A stretch of 64,000 nt of DNA from Corynebacterium aurimucosum (GCF_030408555.1 NZ_CP047048.1:248001-312000); one strand, 5' to 3'. Positions 28,646-38,067 are shown, counted from the first letter of the stretch. The notes: generated by a model not told the origin, from the sequence alone. Translations and numbers: made by a program.

Positions 28646-30082
28646 TTAGTGCTCGGTCGCCTCAGTATCTACTGGCAGGGAATCAGCGGGGGCCTCGGTG
28701 TCTGCCTCTGCCTCATCCAGTTTCGCATCCTGACTATCGGCCTCGGCATCCATTTCGTTAGCGCTCGCGTCCTCATTTGCTGCATAAGTTGCCGCTACCG
28801 GCGCGGAAGGATCCTCGGGAAAGAAGGCGCTGGCGAATGTCGGCCACGAGGAGTTGATGTCGTCATACCAACCCGGCCAAGAGTGGGTACCGGTGTTGCG
28901 CAGGTTGAAGACTGCGTCTTTAACGCCCTCGCGCTCCATCTTTGCCTTCAGGTCATGCGTGCAGGCGTTCATGGCTGCCTCGATGACGCCGCCCTCAACC
29001 ACGAGGGTGGAGGAAGACTTGAAGGCCTGGGATGAGCCCGAGGCATCAATCTTGGACGAGCCCAAGTCTGTTGCCCCAGCCAAACCGGAGTTGGCGGAAA
29101 CATAGACCTTGGAATTGCCCATGTTGTTCTTGGTGGCGTTGATGAGGCCATCGTTGTAGCGGTTGTAGTCTCCGCCCTTCGCGCCCCACATCTGCTCGGT
29201 GCTTCCGCCACCGCGGTTCACGGTGAGCTGCGCGTAGAAGTTCGGCAGCGGGGTCGAGGTAGCAGCGCAACCGGAGTAGGAGCCGATGGCATCGTAGAAG
29301 TTCGGGTTGTGCTGGGCCAGCACGAGCGAGGAGGTTGCGGACATGGACATGCCGGCGATGCCGCGCTTGCCGTTGCCGTTAATGCGCTTCTCCAGCGGTC
29401 CCGGCAGCTCCTTGGTCAGGAAGGTCTCCCACTTCTGTGGGCCCTTGAGGTAGCCGCGGTCCGGGGTGCTCAGCCAGTCGGTGTAGTAGGAGAAAGCGCC
29501 CGCCTGCGGGATGACAACGTTCACGTTGCGGTTGGCGTAGAAGTACGGCAGGTGCTGCACACCTTTTGCCTTCGGATCGAGATCCTTGCCAAAGGTGGAA
29601 CTAATCCAGTCCATTCCTTGCTCGGCGCCGCCGGCACCGTTGAGCAAGTAAATGGTGGGGCGGGAGGCATCAAAGGTGCCGTCTGGGGTGAGTACTGCAA
29701 GGGGGACGTCGCGGTCCATTGCGGGTGCGGTGGCCTTAAGGGGCTTCACCAATTGACGGTATTCCCCGTACCTGAAGACGTAGCCCATCCACTTCTTTTT
29801 TTCCGGAAGCTTGTTGATCTTGGGCTCGCTGAAATTGGTGTTTCTGTCGTTAAGGGCAGCCTCATATTCCTCTCGAGACGGCGACGGGTTGCCGGCCTCA
29901 TCCTTGGGCAGGTACTCCTCGAGCTCGTCGTAAAGGTCGATATCGGAAATCTGGGATTTTTCAGCGTTACCGCGGATTTCATCCGGGTCAATGTCGGATG
30001 CGCTGGCGATAGGGGATACAACGGCGCCGAGGGCTAAGGCTGATGCCGCTGCCAGCGTCGTGAGAGAGCGCGCAATCTTCAT
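28646..30082 (-). CDS. Secreted corynomycolyltransferase, copy 2 with acidic C-terminal tail
   Basis: 478 aa from ATG 30082 (signal peptide MKIARSLTTLAAASALALGA then IASA). The catalytic domain parallels copy 1 (VFRYGEYRQL, IYLLNGAGGAEQGMDW, AGMSMSATSSLVLAQHN, NTGTHSWPGWYDDI). Two additions set it apart: an ~75-residue acidic N-terminal region before the core, and a C-terminal ~50-residue tail rich in Asp, Glu and Ala (AANEDASANEMDAEADS...). The tail has no sorting signal and may contact the cell wall. An upstream in-frame ATG at 30166 is rejected because it would precede the signal peptide by 28 residues. Confidence 0.92.
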   Translation of the reverse strand: MKIARSLTTLAAASALALGAVVSPIASASDIDPDEIRGNAEKSQISDIDLYDELEEYLPKDEAGNPSPSREEYEAALNDRNTNFSEPKINKLPEKKKWMGYVFRYGEYRQLVKPLKATAPAMDRDVPLAVLTPDGTFDASRPTIYLLNGAGGAEQGMDWISSTFGKDLDPKAKGVQHLPYFYANRNVNVVIPQAGAFSYYTDWLSTPDRGYLKGPQKWETFLTKELPGPLEKRINGNGKRGIAGMSMSATSSLVLAQHNPNFYDAIGSYSGCAATSTPLPNFYAQLTVNRGGGSTEQMWGAKGGDYNRYNDGLINATKNNMGNSKVYVSANSGLAGATDLGSSKIDASGSSQAFKSSSTLVVEGGVIEAAMNACTHDLKAKMEREGVKDAVFNLRNTGTHSWPGWYDDINSSWPTFASAFFPEDPSAPVAATYAANEDASANEMDAEADSQDAKLDEAEADTEAPADSLPVDTEATEH

Positions 30083-30445
30083 GGAATCTCGCTTTCTTGA
30101 TGATGAGCGGAAGTGTAGGGGCAAGTTTAAAAGATGCTCCGGACAAACCACCCTTGAAATGGGCAAAAGTACTGATAGACGGGTGATTCAGTACCCCCGA
30201 AGATAAGGGTAGCGAGATTAAACATACCAAGTTATTAGAGTGAATGGTGGTATTGAAGTTGAAACCGTGTCATAATCTTTCCGCGCCTATTCCTGGGTTA
30301 TGTAACGCAACGACAGTCTCGTTCGTTAGTGGAGCTAGGTACCGAGACCGCCTCCGGCGGCGGCCGCCTGCATCGCTGTGACCTCGCGGGAGGGGTGCCG
30401 CGTAAAGTCGCGCACGCCGCTCAAATACCAACAGAAAGAAGAAGA
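30083..30445. other. Intergenic region: mycolyltransferase promoter and porin-like peptide leader
   Basis: 363 bp between divergent genes. A CATAAT -10-like box at 30271-30276 could serve the small peptide gene, giving a long, GC-rich leader with a CCGCCTCCGGCGGCGG hairpin around 30350-30366. No further gene is seen. Confidence 0.4.
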
Positions 30446-30556
30446 ATGAACTTTTTTGACACCATCCTCGTTTCCATCAACCAGGTGCTGGGCCAGATCG
30501 CTCACTTCGGCTCCTCCACGTCCTCGAAGGCTGCCCTGGACTGGGGTCTGTTCTAA
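30446..30556 (+). CDS. 36-residue amphipathic peptide, candidate PorA/PorH-type outer-membrane peptide
   Basis: Reads MNFFDTILVSINQVLGQIAH then FGSSTSSKAALDWGLF, with GAAAGAAGAAG before the ATG and a strong hairpin terminator after the stop. It has no signal peptide and is short, weakly charged and amphipathic, like the cell-wall channel peptides PorA and PorH of corynebacteria (45-57 aa), which also lack signal peptides and carry O-corynomycolated serines; this peptide has a serine cluster. It sits beside mycolyltransferase genes. Homology is not established from sequence alone. Confidence 0.6.
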   Translation: MNFFDTILVSINQVLGQIAHFGSSTSSKAALDWGLF

Positions 30557-30589
30557 GAAATCTGCAGGGGGTAGTGCCCCGCTTTCCTT

Positions 30590-30626
30590 CCCCTAATCCC
30601 CTTCATTGGGGGTTGGGGGTTTATTT
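30590..30626 (+). terminator. Rho-independent terminator of the small peptide gene
   Basis: CCCCTAATCCCC (30590-30601) folds on GGGGGTTGGGGG (30608-30619) and is followed by TTTATTT. Confidence 0.75.
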
Positions 30627-30740
30627 GTGCCAGTTTGCATCCCGCGCGTTAGGCCTGCATCGGGACGGCTATGAACGTCCAGTGGGTACATGCTCGGGGG
30701 TGGTGGGACAGCGAGCCTAAAGTTACGTATCCTATAGAGC

Positions 30741-32153
30741 GTGACTAATGAACATTTTGACGTTGTAGTACTCGGCGCGGGCCCCGGCGGCTACGTGTCC
30801 GCCATCCGCGCTGCCCAGCTGGGCAAGAAGGTTGCCGTTATTGAGAAGCAGTACTGGGGCGGTGTCTGCCTCAACGTGGGCTGCATCCCGTCCAAGGCTC
30901 TTCTTAAGAACGCTGAGGTTGCACACACCTTCAACCATGAGGCAAAGGCCTTTGGTATTTCCGGCGATGTTTCTTTCGACTTCGGTGTTGCGCACAAGCG
31001 CTCCCGCAAGGTTTCGGAGGGCATCGTCAAGGGTGTGCACTACCTGATGAAGAAGAACAAGATTACGGAGATCAATGGTCTCGGCTCCTTCAAGGACGCC
31101 AAGACCATCGAGATTACCGAGGGCGATGACAAGGGTAAGACCGTTACCTTTGATAACTGCATTATCGCCACCGGCTCCGTTGTCCGTTCCCTTCCGGGCG
31201 TGGAAATCGGCGGCAACATCGTGTCCTACGAGGAGCAGATCCTTAACGATGATGCCCCGGATTCCATGGTGATCGTTGGCGCAGGCGCCATCGGTATGGA
31301 GTTTGCTTACGTTCTGGCCAACTACGGCGTGGACGTGACCATCGTGGAGTTTATGGACCGCGTCCTGCCAAACGAGGATAAGGATGTTTCCAAGGCTATT
31401 GCCAAGGAATACAAGAAGCTTGGAGTGAAGCTCCTGACCGGTTACAAGACCACCGCCATCAAGGACAACGGCGACAATGTCACCGTTGAGGTCGAGTCCA
31501 AGGACGGCTCCAAGACCGATACGCTGACCGTGGACCGCTGCATGGTCTCCATCGGCTTTGCCCCGCGCACCGAGGGCTACGGCCTGGAGAACACCGGTGT
31601 CGAGCTCACCGAGCGCGGCGCCATCGCTATCGATGATTACATGCGCACCAACGTTGAGGGCATTTACGCCATCGGTGACGTCACCGCGAAGCTGCAGCTT
31701 GCACACGTGGCTGAGGCGCAGGGTGTCGTGGCCGCTGAGGTCATCGCCGGCGCTGAGACCCAGCTGCTGGGTGACTACATGAATATGCCGCGCGCTACCT
31801 TCTGCAACCCGCAGGTTGCCTCCTTCGGTTACACTGAGGAGCAGGCTCGTGAGAAGTTCGCTGACCGCGACATCAAGGTTGCTACCTTCCCGTTCTCCGC
31901 TAACGGTAAGGCAGCTGGTCTGAACGAGACCGCGGGCTTCGTCAAGCTCGTCGCTGACAGCGAGTTCGGTGAGCTCATCGGTGGCCACATGGTGGGCTCC
32001 AACGTTTCCGAGCTGCTGCCGGAGCTGACCCTAGCGCAGCGCTTTGATCTCACCGCTGAGGAGATCGGACGTAACGTTCACACACACCCGACTCTGTCTG
32101 AGGCTATGAAGGAAGCAGCCGAGGGTATCGGCGGCCACATGATCAACCTCTAA
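30741..32153 (+). CDS. lpd: Dihydrolipoyl dehydrogenase (E3)
   Basis: FAD enzyme that reoxidises dihydrolipoyl groups of pyruvate and 2-oxoglutarate dehydrogenase. 470 aa: FAD loop [19 protein letters not shown], redox-active disulfide [19 protein letters not shown] loop [39 protein letters not shown] and C-terminal catalytic HTHPTLSEA. The start GTG at 30741 lies only a few bases after a TATCCTATAG -10-like sequence and lacks a Shine-Dalgarno, so a leaderless mRNA is plausible. It is followed by a 19-bp-stem terminator. It is flanked by two tiny peptide genes. Confidence 0.96.
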   Translation: MTNEHFDVVVLGAGPGGYVSAIRAAQLGKKVAVIEKQYWGGVCLNVGCIPSKALLKNAEVAHTFNHEAKAFGISGDVSFDFGVAHKRSRKVSEGIVKGVHYLMKKNKITEINGLGSFKDAKTIEITEGDDKGKTVTFDNCIIATGSVVRSLPGVEIGGNIVSYEEQILNDDAPDSMVIVGAGAIGMEFAYVLANYGVDVTIVEFMDRVLPNEDKDVSKAIAKEYKKLGVKLLTGYKTTAIKDNGDNVTVEVESKDGSKTDTLTVDRCMVSIGFAPRTEGYGLENTGVELTERGAIAIDDYMRTNVEGIYAIGDVTAKLQLAHVAEAQGVVAAEVIAGAETQLLGDYMNMPRATFCNPQVASFGYTEEQAREKFADRDIKVATFPFSANGKAAGLNETAGFVKLVADSEFGELIGGHMVGSNVSELLPELTLAQRFDLTAEEIGRNVHTHPTLSEAMKEAAEGIGGHMINL

Positions 32154-32178
32154 GGTCACGGCAAGAAGCCAAAGCAAG

Positions 32179-32227
32179 AACTCTCCCCCTCAAACCCAGA
32201 AAGGGTTTGAGGGGGAGAGTTGGTTTT
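32179..32227 (+). terminator. Strong terminator after lpd
   Basis: A perfect 19-bp stem (32179-32197 with 32203-32221), loop AGAAA, then GGTTTT. It also lies downstream of the convergent 32-residue peptide gene and may serve both. Confidence 0.9.
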
Positions 32228-32248
32228 AGCGCCGTAGCGCGCCTGCCT

Positions 32249-32347
32249 TTAGCCGAAGAGCTTGGAGGACAGAACGAACGGTGCATTAACGATGGTTACG
32301 AGAAGGCCCTGAATCTGGCCAAGGAAACCGTTAGCAAAGCTGCTCAT
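32249..32347 (-). CDS. 32-residue hydrophobic peptide, candidate cell-wall channel peptide
   Basis: Reads MSSFANGFLGQIQGLLVTIV then NAPFVLSSKLFG. It has a good ribosome binding site (GAAAGGATC, 6 nt before ATG) and a perfect -10 TATAAT (minus strand, 32387-32392) 40 nt upstream. It has no signal sequence and is weakly charged, with paired serines (SS...SSK). Its FLGQIQGLL resembles VLGQIAHFG in the 36-residue peptide on the other side of lpd, suggesting related products. Pore-forming or surface peptide function is inference. It is shorter than most gene-calling cut-offs. Confidence 0.6.
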   Translation of the reverse strand: MSSFANGFLGQIQGLLVTIVNAPFVLSSKLFG

Positions 32348-32386
32348 GATAGTGATCCTTTCGATAGGGGATATCGGTCATGTTCC

Positions 32387-32392
32387 ATTATA
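32387..32392 (-). promoter_or_regulatory. -10 box of the 32-residue peptide gene
   Basis: TATAAT on the minus strand, predicting a 5' leader of about 33 nt. The -35 region is weak. The remaining bases to 32650 (gap 32348-32650) contain no gene that I can support. Confidence 0.55.
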
Positions 32393-32650
32393 AGAAATTC
32401 GACCCCGGAAAATCTATGTATTTTGATAGGCAAAATCATGAGAAAGCTGTTTAAGGGAAATGTATATGGGCTGGCGGAAGCTTAAATTGGCAGTTCAAGA
32501 TGTATAACAGGATTCCTGGGGGCGGATCTGTCCCCGGAAAAATTCATCCCGACTCTGGAGAGCGCTCCCCATAAAAGACAATAAAACGTTATTTGTGGTG
32601 TAAAAGCGTTCCTTTTGGCTAGTCCCTACTGCACGTGTCGCGAGATCTGG

Positions 32651-34057
32651 TTAGTACGGCGCAACCGCGGAGCGGTGGGCATCAATGACTAACTGCTCGT
32701 TGATAGCGGGGAAAGCTCGCTGCGAACAGTTCTGGCGTGGGCAGGTGCGGCAGCCAGCGCCAATCGGGGTCGCGGAAGAAAGGGCATCGAGGTTCAGGCC
32801 CTGGGCGTAGACAGTGCGGTTGGCGTGGCGGGCCTCGCAGCCCAAGCCGATGGAGAAGAGCTTGTTGGTATCCCCGAAACGGCCTTGCGGGTAGCTCACC
32901 GTGCGCGAAACCCAGAGGTAATTGCGCCCATCCGGCATCTGCGCCAGCTGCCGGGAAATGGTGTTGGGGCGTGAGAAGGACTCGTAGACATTCCACAGCG
33001 GGCAGGTGCCGCCGGAGTTGGAAAAGTGCACGCCCGTGGCTGATTGGCGCTTGGACATGTTGCCGGCGCGGTCCACCCGTACAAAGGTAAAGGGGATGCC
33101 GCGCTTGTTGGGCCGCTGCAGCGTGGAAAGGCGGGAAGCAATGGTTTCATAGCCCACGCCGAAAACATTGCAAAGGTACTCCACGTCATACCCGGATTGC
33201 TCGGCCTCACTATGGATGAGGTTATAGGGCAAAAGGGTGGCTGCAGCGTAGTAGTTGGCGATTCCCCGCTTGGCCAAGTTGATCGAGGCATCCGAGGTGA
33301 AGGGTTCTTCGTCCACGAGGCGGTTAATAAGCTCACCCGCTTCCAGGAACCCCAGCTCCGCCGCCATGCGGAAGGCGCGCTGGCCCACGCTCAGGCGGCT
33401 GGCTAGGCGAAGGGTGCCGGTGTTCTTGTCAAAGCGATGCAGTGTGCCATCCATGCGATCGGTGGTGAGAATCTCCACGCCGTGCTGGGATGTGAGCCTG
33501 TCATTTAGAGCCTGCTCGATATCGCGGATGTGGAAGGGGGTGACGCCGAGCTCCGCGGCGATTCCCTCCGCATGAATCTCCAATTCATCGAGGTAATTCT
33601 GCCGGGCATAGAAGAAGTCCCGCACCTCGTCGTGAGGCATGGATAGCGCCTGGCTGCCATCCGAGCGGCGGGTATCGGTGGCAAGCGAAAGCTTGTCGCG
33701 AATGTTGCGGTAGCGACGGTGGATATCCACGAGCGTGCGGGCAACGGTGGGGTGGTTATAAACCAACTCGGACAATTCCTGAAGCTCCACGGGGGAGGGG
33801 CAGATTTCCTGGTCTTGTACGACATCCTGGATTTCTGCCAGCAGGCGTGAGTCGTCATCGCGGGAGAAGAACGTGGCATCAACGCCAAATGCTTCAGTGA
33901 TTTTCAGCAAGACCGGGACGGTAAGCGGGCGCACGTCATGCTCAATCTGGTTGACGTAGCTCGCTGAAAGCCCCAGCGTAGCGGCGAGGGAGGCTTGGCT
34001 GAGATCACGTTCGCGGCGCAGCTGGCGCAGGCGCGAACCCACGTATGTCTTGCTCAT
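32651..34057 (-). CDS. ramB: RamB-type transcriptional regulator of acetate metabolism
   Basis: 468 aa. An N-terminal XRE helix-turn-helix (residues 5-60: [40 protein letters not shown]), then a large domain with a C-terminal cysteine cluster ([17 protein letters not shown]), as in the short-chain fatty acid-responsive regulators RamB/PrpR. In C. glutamicum RamB represses acetate and glyoxylate genes and affects sdh; the ramB-sdhCAB adjacency is the same there. It is divergent from sdhC across a 403-bp control region. Confidence 0.93.
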   Translation of the reverse strand: MSKTYVGSRLRQLRRERDLSQASLAATLGLSASYVNQIEHDVRPLTVPVLLKITEAFGVDATFFSRDDDSRLLAEIQDVVQDQEICPSPVELQELSELVYNHPTVARTLVDIHRRYRNIRDKLSLATDTRRSDGSQALSMPHDEVRDFFYARQNYLDELEIHAEGIAAELGVTPFHIRDIEQALNDRLTSQHGVEILTTDRMDGTLHRFDKNTGTLRLASRLSVGQRAFRMAAELGFLEAGELINRLVDEEPFTSDASINLAKRGIANYYAAATLLPYNLIHSEAEQSGYDVEYLCNVFGVGYETIASRLSTLQRPNKRGIPFTFVRVDRAGNMSKRQSATGVHFSNSGGTCPLWNVYESFSRPNTISRQLAQMPDGRNYLWVSRTVSYPQGRFGDTNKLFSIGLGCEARHANRTVYAQGLNLDALSSATPIGAGCRTCPRQNCSQRAFPAINEQLVIDAHRSAVAPY

Positions 34058-34237
34058 GTGAGCTAGGTTACCTAGTGCCTTTCACTCGTAACAATATTTT
34101 TGCAAGGAATGTGTGAAGTATTTTAACTCCGCTGTGAAGTGGGGGTGTTGGCAAGGTGCTGGGCGGGCAATGAGGGGGTGGATACCAAGCGAAAGTTTGA
34201 CGCCTAAAGGGGTAGGGTCGTCACTCGCGCCACACCC

Positions 34238-34253
34238 TGTGACAAAAGTCTCA
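34238..34253. promoter_or_regulatory. GlxR (cAMP receptor)-like site
   Basis: TGTGA-CAAAAG-TCTCA differs at one position from the GlxR consensus TGTGA-N6-TCACA. GlxR control of sdhCAB is described in C. glutamicum, and the cAMP-producing cyaB gene is also in this window. Confidence 0.55.
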
Positions 34254-34331
34254 TCCGTGAAATGTTTTCGCAAGGTCAATATTGCGTAAAGGGAAGTGAT
34301 CAAGGTAGAGCGGCAAAAGGGGTAGGGTACT

Positions 34332-34350
34332 TAAGGCAACCCTTGCCTTA
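34332..34350. promoter_or_regulatory. DtxR-like iron box upstream of sdhC
   Basis: TAAGGCAACCCTTGCCTTA is a 19-bp palindrome with perfect 8-bp arms. It matches the DtxR consensus TWAGGTWAGSCTWACCTWA at 16 of 19 positions. It ends 110 bp before the sdhC ATG. Confidence 0.5.
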
Positions 34351-34460
34351 TCTTAAATCTTTCGGTGGGCTGGAGGAGGGGCAAGGGGCCTGCAAAGCAA
34401 AGAGATAACTAGTGGTCAGCGTGAAGTTCTGCGTAAGGTAAGGACGACTATGGAGGTGTC

Positions 34461-35216
34461 ATGTCTGTAAAAAATCCTGACCGTGAAGCCCTCGCTCACG
34501 GCCGTATTACTAATGAAACGATTCGTCCTAAGCCAGGAATTCCGTCCTGGGCTTTGAAACTGACGATGGCAATTACCGGTCTGTTCTTCGCACTCTTCGT
34601 TGTGGGACACATGGCCGGAAACTTGAAGCTTTACCTGCCGGCTCATGACGGCCAGGAAGCCCTCGATGCCTACGGCGCATTCCTGCGCAGCATGGGTGAT
34701 CCGCTGATTCCGAGCGGTCACCTTCTGTGGATCATCCGCATCGTTTTGCTGGCGTGCGTGATCGCCCACATTTACGGTGCCTTCGCGCTGACCGCTCGCT
34801 CCAAGGCGTCCCGCGGTAAGTTCAAGCGCACCAACCTGATGGGCGGTATGGATTCCTTCGCGACGAAGACCATGCTGGTGACCGGCGTCGTGCTGCTCCT
34901 GTTCATCGTCTTCCACATCCTGGATCTGACGATGGGTGTTCAGCCAATCGCTCCGGAGGCTTTCGCTCATGGTGCCGTGAAGGCCAACATGATCGCTACC
35001 TTCTCCCGCTGGCCGGTGACCATCATTTACATCGTCGCCATGCTCTGCCTCTTCCTGCACCTGACCCACGGCATCCGCCTTGCGGCTTCCGACCTGGGTA
35101 TTACCGGTGCTAAGTGGCGCGAGGTATTTGTCATCCTGGCGTACGTTGTCCCGGCCGTCGTGTGCCTGGCAAACATCGTCATGCCGTTGTCCGTCGCCCT
35201 GGGCTGGGTCAGCTAA
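34461..35216 (+). CDS. sdhC: Succinate dehydrogenase cytochrome b subunit
   Basis: A 251-residue membrane anchor binding haem b, of the single-subunit (type B, Bacillus-like) class. Five helices are expected, with conserved histidines in VVGHMAGNLKLY, IAHIYGAFAL, FIVFHILDLTMG and FLHLTHGIRLA as haem ligands. GGAGG lies before the ATG. First gene of sdhCAB; sdhA follows after 15 bp. Confidence 0.94.
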   Translation: MSVKNPDREALAHGRITNETIRPKPGIPSWALKLTMAITGLFFALFVVGHMAGNLKLYLPAHDGQEALDAYGAFLRSMGDPLIPSGHLLWIIRIVLLACVIAHIYGAFALTARSKASRGKFKRTNLMGGMDSFATKTMLVTGVVLLLFIVFHILDLTMGVQPIAPEAFAHGAVKANMIATFSRWPVTIIYIVAMLCLFLHLTHGIRLAASDLGITGAKWREVFVILAYVVPAVVCLANIVMPLSVALGWVS

Positions 35217-35231
35217 AGGAGTTTTGAACCC

Positions 35232-37271
35232 ATGACTAACGCGAATCCTGTGTCGAACGCGAACACTGAACTCAAGCGCGAGCACCCGAACTTCTCGCAC
35301 CCGCAGTCCGTCGTCCCGGGTGTTAAGCCGGGCCGCATTCTGGAGTCCCACGAGCCGCACGGCGTCCCGATGAAGGACATGTGGAGCTACCAGAAGGACC
35401 ACATGGAGCTGGTCTCCCCGCTGAACCGCCGCAAGTTTGAAATCATCGTCGTCGGTACCGGCCTGGCTGCTGGTTCCGCTGCGGCTGCCCTCGGCGAGCT
35501 GGGCTACAAGGTAAAGGTCTTCACCTACCACGACTCCCCGCGCCGTGCGCACTCCATTGCTGCGCAGGGTGGTGTTAACTCTTCCCGCCACAAGAAGGTG
35601 GATAACGACTCCGCTTACCGCCACACCAAGGACACCGTCAAGGGTGGCGACTACCGCTGCCGCGAGTCCGACTGCTGGCGCTTGGCTTATGAGTCCATCC
35701 GCGTCATCGACCACATGAACGCCATCGGCGCTCCGTTCGCTCGCGAGTACGGCGGCACCCTGGCTACCCGTTCCTTCGGTGGCGTGCAGGTCTCCCGCAC
35801 CTACTACACCCGTGGCCAAACAGGCCAGCAGCTGCAGCTGTCCACCACGTCTGCGCTCTACCGCCAGATTGGTCTGGGCAACGTGGAGCTCTTCGCTCAC
35901 CACGACCTGCAGGACATCATCACCTACACCGACGGTGGCAAGAAGCGCGCCGGCGGCATCGTGACCCGTAACCTCATCACCGGCGAGCTGAAGGCTTTCA
36001 CCGGCCACGCAGTCATCCTCGGTACTGGTGGTTACGGCAACGTCTACCACATGTCCACGCTGGCTAAGAACTCTAACGCCGGCGCCATGATGCGTGCGTA
36101 CGAGAACGGTGCTTACCTAGCTTCCCCGGCATTCATCCAGTTCCACCCGACTGGCCTGCCGGTGAACTCCGAGTGGCAGTCCAAGACCATCCTCATGTCC
36201 GAGTCGCTGCGTAACGACGGCCGCATTTGGTCTCCGATCAAGGAGAAGGATGACCGTCCTGCCAACGAGATTCCGGAAGAGGAGCGCGACTACTTCCTGG
36301 AGCGCCGCTACCCGGCCTTCGGTAACCTCGTCCCGCGTGACGTGGCGTCCCGTGCCATCTCCCAGCAGATCAACAAGGGCCTGGGTGTTGGACCGCTGCA
36401 CAACTCTGTGTACCTGGACTTCCGCGACGCCATCGAGCGTCTGGGCAAGGACAAGATCCGCGAGCGTTACTCCAACCTCATCGAAATGTACGAAGAGGCC
36501 ATTGGTGAGTCCGCTTATGAGACCCCAATGCGTATCGCTCCGACCTGCCACTTCACCATGGGTGGTCTGTGGACGGACTTCAACGAGATGACCACCATCG
36601 ACGGTCTCTTCGCCGCCGGTGAGTGCTCCTGGACCTACCACGGTGCAAACCGCCTGGGTGCTAACTCCCTGCTGTCCGCTTCCGTCGATGGCTGGTTCAC
36701 CCTTCCGTTCACCATCCCGAACTACCTGGCACACCACCTGGGTGAGGCCAAGCTGGCTGAGGATTCTGCTGAGGCCAACGAGACTGTCGCTCGCGCTCAG
36801 GCTCGCATCGACCGCCTCATGTCCATCCAGGGCCAGGACCCGCACGGCCCGGCGTACTACCACCGCCAGCTGGGTGACATCCTCTACTGGGGTTGCGGCG
36901 TGTCCCGTAACGTTGAGGACCTCAAGGTTGCCATCGAGAAGGTTCGCGAGCTGCGCAAGGACTTCTGGGCTAACGTCCGCATCACTGGTGAGGCCAACGA
37001 CATGAACCAGGTCCTCGAGTACGGTCTGCGCGTTGCTGACTACATCGACCTGGGTGAGCTCATGTGTATTGACGCCCTTGACCGCGACGAGTCCTGTGGT
37101 GCTCACTTCCGCGAGGACCACCTCTCCGAGGACGGCGAGGCCGAGCGTGATGACGAGAACTGGTGCTTTGTTTCCGCTTGGGAGCCGGGCGCTGCTGAGG
37201 GCGAGTTCATCCGCCACGCTGAGCCGCTGTACTTTGATTCGATCCCGCTGATGACAAGGAACTACAAGTAA
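35232..37271 (+). CDS. sdhA: Succinate dehydrogenase flavoprotein subunit
   Basis: A 679-residue catalytic subunit that oxidises succinate to fumarate. FAD dinucleotide motif IIVVGTGLAAGSAAAALGELG, covalent-FAD region SPRRAHSIAAQGGVNSSR, active-site RYGGT-like REYGGTLATRSFGG and PTCHFTMGGLWTDF, GECSWTYHGANRLGANSLLSA. It groups with the Bacillus/epsilon-type SdhA used with a di-haem single-subunit anchor. The stop overlaps the sdhB ATG (TAATG). Confidence 0.95.
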   Translation: MTNANPVSNANTELKREHPNFSHPQSVVPGVKPGRILESHEPHGVPMKDMWSYQKDHMELVSPLNRRKFEIIVVGTGLAAGSAAAALGELGYKVKVFTYHDSPRRAHSIAAQGGVNSSRHKKVDNDSAYRHTKDTVKGGDYRCRESDCWRLAYESIRVIDHMNAIGAPFAREYGGTLATRSFGGVQVSRTYYTRGQTGQQLQLSTTSALYRQIGLGNVELFAHHDLQDIITYTDGGKKRAGGIVTRNLITGELKAFTGHAVILGTGGYGNVYHMSTLAKNSNAGAMMRAYENGAYLASPAFIQFHPTGLPVNSEWQSKTILMSESLRNDGRIWSPIKEKDDRPANEIPEEERDYFLERRYPAFGNLVPRDVASRAISQQINKGLGVGPLHNSVYLDFRDAIERLGKDKIRERYSNLIEMYEEAIGESAYETPMRIAPTCHFTMGGLWTDFNEMTTIDGLFAAGECSWTYHGANRLGANSLLSASVDGWFTLPFTIPNYLAHHLGEAKLAEDSAEANETVARAQARIDRLMSIQGQDPHGPAYYHRQLGDILYWGCGVSRNVEDLKVAIEKVRELRKDFWANVRITGEANDMNQVLEYGLRVADYIDLGELMCIDALDRDESCGAHFREDHLSEDGEAERDDENWCFVSAWEPGAAEGEFIRHAEPLYFDSIPLMTRNYK

Positions 37272-38020
37272 TGAAACTGACACTTGAGATCTGGCGTCAA
37301 GCCGGACCGACGCAAGAAGGCAAGTTCGAGACCGTGCAGGTTGACGACGCCGCCGAGCAGATGTCCATCCTGGAGTTGCTCGACCACGTCAACGACCGCC
37401 TCATTGAGGAAGGCACCGAGCCGTTCGCATTCGCTTCCGACTGCCGTGAGGGTATCTGTGGTACCTGTGGCCTCCTGGTCAACGGCCGCCCGCACGGCCC
37501 GGGCCAGAACACCCCGGCCTGCCAGCAGCGCCTCTTCCAGTTCAAGGATGGTGACACCATCAAGCTGGAGCCTTTCCGCTCCGCTGCCTACCCGGTTATC
37601 AAGGACATGATCGTGGACCGCGCCAAGCTGGACCACGTCATGGAGCAGGGCGGCTACGTGTCCATGGATGCGGGTACCGCTCCGGATGCTGACACCCTGC
37701 ACGTCAACCACGAGACCTCCGAGTACGCTCTGGATCACGCTGCCTGCATCGGCTGCGGTGCCTGCGTGGCATCCTGCCCGAACGGTGCTGCCCACCTGTT
37801 CACCGGCGCCAAGCTGGTTCACCTCTCCCTCATGCCGCTGGGCAAGGAAGAGCGTGGCCGCCGCGCACGCAACATGGTGGACGATCTGGAGCAGAACTTC
37901 GGCCACTGCTCGCTCTACGGCGAGTGTGCCGACGTCTGCCCGGCTGGTGTGCCGCTGACCGCGGTTTCCGCGGTTACCCGCGAACGCGCACGTGCTGCTT
38001 TCCGCGGCAAGGACGACTAA
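37271..38020 (+). CDS. sdhB: Succinate dehydrogenase iron-sulfur subunit
   Basis: 249 aa carrying electrons from FAD to the quinone. [2Fe-2S] cysteines in SDCREGICGTCGLL and ACQQRLF; [4Fe-4S]/[3Fe-4S] cysteines in CIGCGACVASCPNGAAHL and HCSLYGECADVCPAGVPL. The start overlaps the sdhA stop by one base, so translation is coupled. Confidence 0.96.
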   Translation: MKLTLEIWRQAGPTQEGKFETVQVDDAAEQMSILELLDHVNDRLIEEGTEPFAFASDCREGICGTCGLLVNGRPHGPGQNTPACQQRLFQFKDGDTIKLEPFRSAAYPVIKDMIVDRAKLDHVMEQGGYVSMDAGTAPDADTLHVNHETSEYALDHAACIGCGACVASCPNGAAHLFTGAKLVHLSLMPLGKEERGRRARNMVDDLEQNFGHCSLYGECADVCPAGVPLTAVSAVTRERARAAFRGKDD

Positions 38021-38067
38021 GCTATAGTCATTCACAGGATTAACAGGAACGAGAGAAAGTTTCAGCC

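Larger units (their letters stand above)
34058..34460. promoter_or_regulatory. ramB/sdhC divergent control region
   Basis: 403 bp without a gene. It holds a GlxR-like half-matching dyad (34238-34253), a DtxR-like 19-bp palindrome (34332-34350), and a GAAAGTTTGA stretch near 34190 resembling RamB-type AAAGTTTG sequences. Such dense regulation suits a TCA-cycle operon. Confidence 0.6.
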
